A stretch of DNA of 64,000 nt from an uncultured Hungatella sp. (GTDB lineage Bacteria > Bacillota > Clostridia > Lachnospirales > Lachnospiraceae). The notes beneath the pieces are model-generated. The model was given only the letters and a program-made list of their open reading frames with translations, searched no databases and was not told the origin of the DNA. The translations under genes and the position numbers were made by a program. The stretch is from contig CAMUJH010000001.1 in NCBI GenBank assembly GCA_947089145.1, positions 109,599 through 173,598 of the forward strand, in the 5' to 3' direction. Shown one piece after another: positions 9,543-16,551 of the stretch. The number at the start of each line of letters is the position of its first letter. Within the stretch, counting starts at the first letter, position 1.

Positions 9543-10846
9543 TCCTGTCTCTTACATTTTCTGCCTTTCCTGATTCCTGCCCAGGTCCATGCGGCAAACC
9601 CTGCTGCCATTGCTGCCATCAGAATCAGATAAGCCGCTGCCGCTCCGTATATTCCGCTTCTTTTTACCAGAGCCGGAGCCAAAACCGCCGCCAGGCCTGT
9701 CAAAGCCAGATATATACCGAAAATCACACGCTGTTTCCTCATAATCACTAGTGCATAGTAGTGAAGATTTAAAAATGCATAGCAGGCTCCCCCCATGACA
9801 ATCAGAATAAAAGGCACATGGCTGCTAACCAGCTTTCCTTCATAGCCGCTGCCTAAAATCCGCTCCAAAACCCACAGAACCGGCCTGCCCAGCCCTGCCG
9901 CCAAAACCAGGGCCAAAATGCTCAAAGCGCCGATGATCCTGGAAATGGACATAAGCTTTCCAGAAAACGCATCGAACCGTTTCTGAGTCCACATATCAGT
10001 CAGGCTGGTCAGAACCGGACGGATCACAAAGCCTGCCGCCAGATTAATAACGGATGTAGGCATAAAAATAATATTGAAATACCCGGATGCCGCATCATTC
10101 AGATGGGCGTCAATGGCATATTTCGCCGCAGAAAATATATAGAAATCTAAAAACACGGACACAAACAGAAGTATGCTCTCATTGGTAAGGGGCCTCATTC
10201 TGCTTTTGTCCCATGCATAGTCAACGCCTTTCAGCCGTTTTAAAATTATGACGTCAAACAGCAGGATTCCTGCTGCCTGGGCCCCCAGCGCGGCTGCGCA
10301 GGCCGCTGTCAAGTTTCTGCCGGTTAAAAACGCCGTAAAAAAAACTCCCACAGACAAAATCGTCCGAAACGTGTTGGATTTCCCTGTAAGATGAAGATTT
10401 CCGTTTCTCTGGAATTCTGATTCATAGACATCCGCCAGCCCGTCCGCCACTTTATAGCACACCAGCAGAAAAACCAATGTCATCTTTCTGGCTGAATATC
10501 CTGAAAGTATCAGATATCCTGCCCCGGCCGCCAAAGCAAGGCCGCAGGTAATATATCTGTGATGAAGGTAATCTCCAAAGCGGTATTCCTGGCTGCCGTC
10601 CGTAATCTGAAACGGGCGCATTCCAAAATAAGCCAGAATAAACATTTGCTGGCCAAAGGTGCTGTAGCCAAAAGCAAAAATCCCTCCGTCATCCTCGCCG
10701 GCCAGACGCATCACCAAAAAAGACAGAACCATGCTGGCAAACGCATAGCAGAAGCTTCCTGCCATATTCCAGAGAATATTCTGTTTTTCTTTATTCGGAC
10801 CGGTTTTCATAAGCGCTGTCGCCCACCGCTCTGCCATAGCTGTCAT
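9539..10846 (-). CDS. Polysaccharide flippase-like membrane protein (Wzx/MOP superfamily)
   Basis: This 435-residue protein has about twelve hydrophobic helices spread evenly, as in Wzx and other MOP exporters of lipid-linked sugars. The N-terminal block NILWNMAGSFCYAFASMVLSF and the SILLFVSVFLDFYIFSAAKYAI segment are typical. A locus with both a Wzx-like protein and an ABC exporter may handle two kinds of lipid-linked intermediates, for example polymer and side-branch precursors. The stop overlaps the next gene start (ATGA). AAGGACAG lies just before the ATG. Confidence 0.82.
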   Translation of the reverse strand: MTAMAERWATALMKTGPNKEKQNILWNMAGSFCYAFASMVLSFLVMRLAGEDDGGIFAFGYSTFGQQMFILAYFGMRPFQITDGSQEYRFGDYLHHRYITCGLALAAGAGYLILSGYSARKMTLVFLLVCYKVADGLADVYESEFQRNGNLHLTGKSNTFRTILSVGVFFTAFLTGRNLTAACAAALGAQAAGILLFDVIILKRLKGVDYAWDKSRMRPLTNESILLFVSVFLDFYIFSAAKYAIDAHLNDAASGYFNIIFMPTSVINLAAGFVIRPVLTSLTDMWTQKRFDAFSGKLMSISRIIGALSILALVLAAGLGRPVLWVLERILGSGYEGKLVSSHVPFILIVMGGACYAFLNLHYYALVIMRKQRVIFGIYLALTGLAAVLAPALVKRSGIYGAAAAYLILMAAMAAGFAAWTWAGIRKGRKCKRQE

Positions 10847-10917
10847 CTGTCCTTGCCTGCACCTTTCTGCACCTGTGCGCCGTCCTGCCTTGAGGAGCCG
10901 CGGTTTTCACAGTGCCC

Positions 10918-11685
10918 TCAGCTCCGCTTTCTAAAATTCTGTATCAGTAAAATAGAAAGCAGCATCCTTATCATGTATTTCGCTGCCACCATGGGCCTTA
11001 GATAGCTTTTTCCCCCTGCCCTCTCTGCAATCTCCACCGGAATCTCCCCGATTCTGGCGCCCTGTTTCAGCAAATAAGAAATCGTATCCGGCTCAGGCCC
11101 ATAGTTAAGGTTCCATGCGAACTCCCCTATGGTTTCCCGGTTAAACATCCTCATTCCGGAAGTGGGATCTGTCACCTTTACTCCGGTAGTAATAAAAATC
11201 GCCCCGGCAATCAGCCTGCTTCCAATCATCCTCATGGAAAAGTCCTTCTTATTATGAATAAAGCGGCTTCCGATAACGATCTCATATCCCTCATCCATTT
11301 TCTCTCTCATGGATCTGATAAATTCCGGCCGGTGCTGACCGTCGCCGTCAAACTGGATCGCATAGGCATACCCCTTATTCCAGGCATATTTCATCCCTGC
11401 CTGAAAACACCCGGCAAGCCCCAGATTTACCGGAAGATCCAGAAGATTATATCCCTTTTCCCTGCATATTTGCGCCGTTTTATCCCGAGAGCCGTCATTA
11501 ACCACAATGTAGTCCAGCTCCGGGCATTTCTGCACCAGTTCCTTAACTACCATGTCAATATTAGCCTCTTCGTTATACGCCGGTATTACTGCCAGCACCT
11601 TTTCTCTCAGTTCCACCTTCTGGTTCTCTCTTTCTATATCATCAATGTATCCCGTTTCCCTTAGTTCAATGCCCTTTCCTCTCAA
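10918..11685 (-). CDS. Glycosyltransferase family 2, DPM1-like (polyprenyl-phosphate sugar synthase type), uncertain start
   Basis: The protein is compact and DPM1-like: LAVIPAYNEEANIDMVVKEL, YIVVNDGSRDKT, LPVNLGLAGCFQAGMKYA, IQFDGDGQHRPEFI and the late block NLNYGPEPDTISYLLK. Family members load a sugar onto polyprenyl phosphate for use by membrane GT-C enzymes, which suits the DUF2142 and DUF2304 neighbours. There is no C-terminal membrane anchor pair. No in-frame ATG precedes the domain. The listed start is a TTG at 11685; a GTG at 11616 is nearer the domain, and a good GGAAAGG stands before an in-frame ATT at about 11670. The gene overlaps the DegT gene by up to 20 bp. Confidence 0.8.
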   Translation of the reverse strand: MRGKGIELRETGYIDDIERENQKVELREKVLAVIPAYNEEANIDMVVKELVQKCPELDYIVVNDGSRDKTAQICREKGYNLLDLPVNLGLAGCFQAGMKYAWNKGYAYAIQFDGDGQHRPEFIRSMREKMDEGYEIVIGSRFIHNKKDFSMRMIGSRLIAGAIFITTGVKVTDPTSGMRMFNRETIGEFAWNLNYGPEPDTISYLLKQGARIGEIPVEIAERAGGKSYLRPMVAAKYMIRMLLSILLIQNFRKRS

Positions 11686-12781
11686 TGATATCGCAAATCA
11701 TATCCGCCGCATCCATCGGCAGATCCGCATACAGAGGCAGCGTCAGCACCTGTCTCGAAATTCTTGCGGCCACCGGAGTATCTTCTGCGGGGAAGCGCTC
11801 CCTGTAGCACTCGTATTCATTGACACACGGATAAAAATATTTCCGTGCATGAATATTCTTCTCCTTTAACGCCTGAAATATTTCATCTCTCTTGGCTTTG
11901 TAACCGTCAAATACCACTGGCATATAAGCATAGTTATATTTTACTCTTGGATTTTCCCTGCACAGCTTTATGCCCTTTATTCCCTCCAGCCGATGACGGT
12001 AATGCATGGCAAGTTGTTTCCGCTTTCGAATCTCCTCGTCCACATGGCGCAGGTTGCACAGCCCCATAGCCGCCTGAAATTCATTCATTTTGCCGTTGGC
12101 GCCTACATATTCCACGGTTTCGCTGTCCATAATCCCAAAATTTTTCAGCTGGTACAGCCGTTTTTCCAAAGATGCCTCCTTAAATGCCACCGCGCCTCCC
12201 TCAATGCTGTGAAACACTTTTGTGGCATGAAAGCTGAACATGGAGGCATCTCCCCATGTGCCTACGCCTTTTCCGTCCAGCTCCTCCCCAAATGCATGGG
12301 CTGCGTCATAGATGACTTTCAGATGATGCCTGTCCGCAATCTCCTGGATCTTTTCCACATCGCACAAGTTCCCATAAACATGAACCGGAACAATGGCGCA
12401 GGTCCTTTCTGTGATTAAGCTCTCAATCAAGTCCGCATTCAGCGTGTAGTCTTCCTCATTGATATCGCAGAGTACCGGAGTAAGGCCGTTTCTCACAATG
12501 GCATGGGTGGTGGAGGCAAATGTAAACGGCGTGGTAATAACCTCCCCCTTCAGCTCCATGGCCTGAATCGCCAGCTCTAAAGCCATATGGCCGTTGACAA
12601 ACAGCTCCAGGTTTGTCAATTTCAGATATTTTTTCAGCTGTTCCCGGAACTCTTCATGGTAAGCCCCCATATTGGTCAGCCAGGCACTGTCCCAAATAGG
12701 TTTCAGCATCTCTATATACTCTTCCAGAGGCGGCAGTGATGACCGTGTCACCAGCACCGGCCTTTCCAGCGTTTCCTTCAT
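11666..12781 (-). CDS. DegT/DnrJ/EryC1/StrS family PLP-dependent sugar aminotransferase
   Basis: This 371-residue fold-type I PLP enzyme aminates keto sugars attached to nucleotides. The PLP lysine lies in MFSFHATKVFHSIEGG, preceded by VIYDAAHAFGEE with the aspartate that contacts the cofactor, and TTPFTFASTTHAIVRNGL near the N-terminus. The SFHATKVF form resembles the FdtB/QdtB group that makes 3-amino-3,6-dideoxyhexoses, but the substrate cannot be fixed by eye. Its presence implies an amino-deoxysugar in the glycan. GGAAAGGGAAAGAC precedes the ATG. Confidence 0.88.
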   Translation of the reverse strand: MKETLERPVLVTRSSLPPLEEYIEMLKPIWDSAWLTNMGAYHEEFREQLKKYLKLTNLELFVNGHMALELAIQAMELKGEVITTPFTFASTTHAIVRNGLTPVLCDINEEDYTLNADLIESLITERTCAIVPVHVYGNLCDVEKIQEIADRHHLKVIYDAAHAFGEELDGKGVGTWGDASMFSFHATKVFHSIEGGAVAFKEASLEKRLYQLKNFGIMDSETVEYVGANGKMNEFQAAMGLCNLRHVDEEIRKRKQLAMHYRHRLEGIKGIKLCRENPRVKYNYAYMPVVFDGYKAKRDEIFQALKEKNIHARKYFYPCVNEYECYRERFPAEDTPVAARISRQVLTLPLYADLPMDAADMICDIIERKGH

Positions 12782-12827
12782 GTCTTTCCCTTTCCTGCCA
12801 ATTTACAATATCTCCCATTCTACAATA

Positions 12828-15182
12828 TCAGGAAGTAAATGTAAACAGCAAATCCACCATCCCTTCGTACGCGGCCTTCCTTGCCTGTACCACGTTTTCC
12901 ACGCCCCGTCTTTTTAAATATTCCGTTGTCTTAGGCCCGATACTATAAATATTGTTCCATGTCCCCCACTGCCCCTCTGCGGCATCCAAAAATCTCTCTG
13001 CCGAAGAAGCACAGGTAAACAAAATCCCGTCATAGGTTTCCAAAGGCTCTATTTTTTTCAGATCCGGAATTAGAGCCCGGTTCTCATACACCGCAATTTC
13101 CCGAAACCTGCATGCATGTTTAAGCGCCTCCCCCAAATGGCTGTCCGCATTCCCTGCCTTTATATGCCATACGTTTTCTGTGCCGGTCAAATAAGCGCTT
13201 AGTCCTTCGGCCAATGCGCTGCTGTGGTATTCTCCAGGCATGAAGTCCGCATACAGGCCGTATCTGGCCAGCTGCTCCCCGGTCTTTTCCCCGATAACCG
13301 CAATCCTGCATCCGGCAAGGCTCCTGACATCCAGCCCGCTTTCCCTAATGCCTTTGAAAAATGCTTCCACTCCGTTTTTGCTGGTAAATATAAGCCAGTC
13401 TGCTTCCTGCATCCAGACTTTAGAAAACCGGATTTCAGGATACACGATCTCCCCCACCTGGATCTCATCTGCATCCGCTCCCTGGGCCATTAAAAGTTTT
13501 CCCAATCTGGTAGGCTTATTTCCGATCTTAGGAATTAAATACCGCTTTCCAAACAGGGGCCGCCGTTCAAAAAAGCCCAGCTCCTCCCTCAGCGACACCA
13601 CCTGCCCCACTGCAATGATCGCCGGAGAAATAAGCCCTTCCCGCCTTACCGCCTCCGCAATATGATCCAGATCCGCCGCGCATACTTTCTGGTTTGGGGT
13701 AGTTGCACAGGAAACCACGGCTGCCTTTGCGGTGCCCGGCATCCCGGCTTCCATAAGCCTCTCTGCAATTTCCTTTATCTTGTTAAGCCCCATTAAAAAT
13801 ATACATGTGTCATTCCCTCTGGCCATGGCCTGAAAATCAATATCCGCCAATTTATCCTTTTGGCTGTGGGCAGTCACCACGTGAAATCCCGATGCCATCC
13901 CCCGGTGCGTCACCGGAATGCCTGCATAGGCAAGCCCGGCAATGGCGGAAGTAACTCCCGGAATCACCTGAAACGGCACCCCATGGTCTTTGAGCCAGAG
14001 GCCCTCTTCCCCTCCCCGGCCAAACACGTATACATCGCCGCCCTTTAACCGCACCACGTTCGCATATTCCATGCTCTTTCGTACCAGAAGACGGTTAATC
14101 TCCTTCTGTACCATGGTATGGCTGCGGTTTTCTTTCCCCACATAGATTATTTCGCATCCGGGTTTCGCCTCTTCAAGAAGCTTCGGCGAAGAAAGCCTGT
14201 CATAGATAAGACAGTCAGCCTCCCTGACCGCAATCAGCCCTTTCACGGTAATCAGCCCCGGATCTCCCGGGCCTGCGCCCACCAGGCTGACCGTTCCCGC
14301 CATCTGCTGCCGGATACAGGCAGCCGCCTCTTCTGCCAGGTTCTTCGGGTTCGTTCCGTAAACAGCCGCATATCCCTGCCTGCTTCCCGTCTCATTGCAA
14401 AACATTGCAAGAAGGCGCCATCTGCCGTCTTCCCCCTTTCGGCAGAATGCCCCTGCCGGCGCATGGCAGTCGCCGCCCATTTCCTGCAAAAACCCCCGCT
14501 CCGCCTCTACGGCAGTGACAGTCTCTTCATCGCAGAACCTGTCCAGCATCTGCAGCAGCTCCCTGTCCTCCTGGCGGATCTCCAATGCCAAAACCCCCTG
14601 AGCCGGGGCCGGAATCATCTCCTCCTCACTGAGGTACTGGGTAATCTTATGCTGCAGGCCAAGGCGGTTTAAGCCTGCAGCTGCCAGAATAATGCCGTCC
14701 AGCTTCTCCTCTTCCATTTTCCGAAGCCTGGTATCCACATTTCCGCGGATATTCACCACGCGAATGTCATTTCTCAACCGCTTCAGCTGAAATTCCCTTC
14801 GCCTGCTGCCGGTCCCTATTACAGCGCCCGGGGGGAGTTCTTCCAGGGATGCCTTTTCACGCAAAATCAGCACGTCTTTGGGCGCTTCCCTTTTCCACGC
14901 TTTTGCAAACACAAGCCCGGGGGCAGGGCAAGACGGCATATCCTTCATGCTGTGCACGCCGATATCCGCTTTATGGTTTAAAATATCTTCCTCGATCTCT
15001 TTCACAAAAACGCCCTTGCCTCCCAGCTCATGGAGCGGCCTGTCCGAAATCCGATCTCCCGTAGTGCGAATGATGCGGATCTCAAATTTATGCTCCGGGT
15101 ATGCCTGGGCCAGCTTCCTGCGCACATGCTCCGCCTGGGCGACGGCAAGTTTTGACCCCCTTGTGCCAATAATATATTCCAT
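12828..15182 (-). CDS. Trifunctional HemC-CobA-HemD: hydroxymethylbilane synthase, uroporphyrinogen-III methyltransferase and uroporphyrinogen-III synthase
   Basis: One 784-residue chain carries three enzymes of the siroheme route. Residues 1-294 are HemC (IGTRGSKLAVAQAEHV, IRGNVDTRL, and MGGDCHAPAGAF with the dipyrromethane-binding C239). Residues 296-537 are SUMT/CobA (VGAGPGDPGLITVKG and GMASGFHVVTAHSQ). Residues 545-784 are HemD (ADWLIFTSKNGVEAFF, and ILFTCASSAERFLD near the end). It converts porphobilinogen to precorrin-2. CobA-HemD fusions are common in clostridia; HemC on the same chain is rarer. In CobA the usual GGDP(F/Y)VFGRG reads GGDVYVFGRG, with V384 in place of proline. AAGGGAGAGTAAAGACC precedes the ATG, and a candidate promoter lies at 15223-15251. 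HemA, HemL and HemB are not in the window. Confidence 0.93.
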   Translation of the reverse strand: MEYIIGTRGSKLAVAQAEHVRRKLAQAYPEHKFEIRIIRTTGDRISDRPLHELGGKGVFVKEIEEDILNHKADIGVHSMKDMPSCPAPGLVFAKAWKREAPKDVLILREKASLEELPPGAVIGTGSRRREFQLKRLRNDIRVVNIRGNVDTRLRKMEEEKLDGIILAAAGLNRLGLQHKITQYLSEEEMIPAPAQGVLALEIRQEDRELLQMLDRFCDEETVTAVEAERGFLQEMGGDCHAPAGAFCRKGEDGRWRLLAMFCNETGSRQGYAAVYGTNPKNLAEEAAACIRQQMAGTVSLVGAGPGDPGLITVKGLIAVREADCLIYDRLSSPKLLEEAKPGCEIIYVGKENRSHTMVQKEINRLLVRKSMEYANVVRLKGGDVYVFGRGGEEGLWLKDHGVPFQVIPGVTSAIAGLAYAGIPVTHRGMASGFHVVTAHSQKDKLADIDFQAMARGNDTCIFLMGLNKIKEIAERLMEAGMPGTAKAAVVSCATTPNQKVCAADLDHIAEAVRREGLISPAIIAVGQVVSLREELGFFERRPLFGKRYLIPKIGNKPTRLGKLLMAQGADADEIQVGEIVYPEIRFSKVWMQEADWLIFTSKNGVEAFFKGIRESGLDVRSLAGCRIAVIGEKTGEQLARYGLYADFMPGEYHSSALAEGLSAYLTGTENVWHIKAGNADSHLGEALKHACRFREIAVYENRALIPDLKKIEPLETYDGILFTCASSAERFLDAAEGQWGTWNNIYSIGPKTTEYLKRRGVENVVQARKAAYEGMVDLLFTFTS

Positions 15183-15222
15183 GGTCTTTACTCTCCCTTA
15201 AATCGGCCGAAAATCTCCTTCC

Positions 15223-15251
15223 ACTATACTCCATGGTTTGCTTAAAGTCCA
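15223..15251 (-). promoter_or_regulatory. Candidate promoter of hemC-cobA-hemD
   Basis: On the minus strand TGGACT (15251-15246) and TATAGT (15228-15223) are separated by 17 bp. They match the sigma-A consensus at 4/6 and 5/6 positions. The start codon is 41 bp past the -10 box. Confidence 0.45.
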
Positions 15252-15312
15252 GTGCAACATGCCAATTCACAGATGATGCATTATTTAGCCGATGCCGCTT
15301 CCCCATAATGCG

Positions 15313-15347
15313 GAGGACGGCATCAGCCTTATGCTGACGCCGTCCTC
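15313..15347. other. Stable intergenic hairpin
   Basis: GAGGACGGC and GCCGTCCTC form a perfect 9-bp outer stem with an inner TCAGC/GCTGA stem. In the minus direction of the surrounding genes no U-run follows, so it is not a standard terminator for the sulfite-reductase gene. In the plus direction a T5 run follows only after 11 bases. It lies between repeat copy A and the hemC promoter. Confidence 0.6.
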
Positions 15348-15360
15348 ATTATTGCCTCTT

Positions 15361-15440
15361 TTTAGCCGCCGATTAGCCGGCATGCATTCGGGGATGCCAA
15401 GCGGGCCCGCCTGACTTTCATGTGCGGCGGCACCTCCCCT
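15361..15440 (-). repeat. Dispersed intergenic repeat, copy A (left module only)
   Basis: Read on the minus strand, this stretch matches the left part of copy B (about 38386-38461) block by block: CCGCCGCACATGAAAGTC, GCATCCC, GAAT, CATGCCG, CTAAT and GGCGGC in the same order and almost the same spacing. It sits between the sulfite-reductase-like gene and hemC-cobA-hemD. Confidence 0.75.
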
Positions 15441-15470
15441 GCCGGGCCCATGGGGGGTTACTGCCTGCCG

Positions 15471-16421
15471 TCAGCAGGTGGCCCCGCCTGTCAGATGCAG
15501 CCTGGCATCCAGAATCTCCTGCTTCCTGTCTAAAATGTCATTGGACAGAAGTTGTTTCTCCACCTCCTCAAAGCCAATCCTCTCAATGGTATCCGCAAAA
15601 CGCTCTCCCGTCTTTCCCTGCTCGCGGAACAGAAGAATCGCCTTTTCCACCGTGTCAAGCAGCTCCTCCTCTGAGGTAAAAATCTTAGATAACAGCTGTC
15701 CGTGTGCGGTTCTTTTTCCCCATCTTCCTCCAATGTACATCCGATACCCAGGCGTTCCCTCTTCTATAACGTCAAACGGGCATTTTTCCACACAGCGTCC
15801 GCAGTTGTTGCAGACTTGGCTGTTAATATTTATAATGCCGTCCTCCAGTTTTGCAGCACCCATGGGGCAGACATTTTCCACCTGGCATTTTTTGCAGCCA
15901 TTGCACATGTCCTCGTCCACGTTGGGAATAAGCTGGCCTACGATCCCAAGGTCATTTAAATCCGGCTTCACGCAGTTGTTGGGGCAGCCGCCGGTTGCAA
16001 TTTTAAACTTATGGGGCAGTCTCACGGTGCGGTATCCTTTATAAAAGCGCTCATGTATTTTCTCGGACAGCGCAAATGTGTCATACAGTCCATACTGGCA
16101 GGTAGTTCCCTTACAGGCAACCACCGGGCGCACCAGAGAGCCTGTGCCTCCGGTTTCCAGCCCTGCCTGCCCAATGTAGGCGCGAAACGGCTCAATATTG
16201 TCAAAATGGATTCCTCTTACCTCCACCGTAAGGCGGGTGGTAAACTCCACGTCGCCGTTGCCGTATTTCTCTGCCGCCTCAGCGATTATCTTTGTCTGCT
16301 CCGCCGTAATCTTGCCGTTTACCGTGATAATGCGGCCATTAAATAAATCAGTCCCCTTATTATTCAGGAAGCCTAATGCCTTTACTCTTTTAATCTCTTC
16401 TGGTTTTATTGTACATCCCAT
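15471..16421 (-). CDS. Siroheme/[4Fe-4S] sulfite (or nitrite) reductase-like protein with ferredoxin insert
   Basis: This 316-residue protein resembles small sulfite reductases such as AsrC. An N-terminal ferredoxin-like half-domain is followed by the cluster motifs CKGTTC and GGCPNNC, a two-cluster ferredoxin insert (CNGCKKC...CP and CNNCGRCVEKCP) and a C-terminal region. It would reduce sulfite or a related oxyanion with electrons from ferredoxin or a flavoprotein. The first siroheme-cluster motif reads C-X4-C rather than the textbook C-X5-C. Its setting among siroheme genes supports a siroheme enzyme. GGGAGGAAACAGTT precedes the ATG. Nitrite as substrate cannot be excluded. Confidence 0.85.
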   Translation of the reverse strand: MGCTIKPEEIKRVKALGFLNNKGTDLFNGRIITVNGKITAEQTKIIAEAAEKYGNGDVEFTTRLTVEVRGIHFDNIEPFRAYIGQAGLETGGTGSLVRPVVACKGTTCQYGLYDTFALSEKIHERFYKGYRTVRLPHKFKIATGGCPNNCVKPDLNDLGIVGQLIPNVDEDMCNGCKKCQVENVCPMGAAKLEDGIININSQVCNNCGRCVEKCPFDVIEEGTPGYRMYIGGRWGKRTAHGQLLSKIFTSEEELLDTVEKAILLFREQGKTGERFADTIERIGFEEVEKQLLSNDILDRKQEILDARLHLTGGATC

Positions 16422-16500
16422 AACTGTTTCCTCCCAATTTTTCCTATGTAATCACGGCGTCGCTCTATGCCTGGCTGCCCATAACTTTATAAGCATATCA

Positions 16501-16516
16501 TGAAAGCCAGCTTTCA
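16501..16516. promoter_or_regulatory. 16-bp near-perfect palindrome, possible operator
   Basis: TGAAAGC and GCTTTCA are separated by two bases. The site is 80 bp before the sulfite-reductase-like start and just after the upstream oxidoreductase stop. Its symmetry suits a dimeric repressor, but no regulator is identified. Confidence 0.35.
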
Positions 16517-16551
16517 AAGCAGGCGCAAAATCGGTTCCCGGACAGCGGCTT

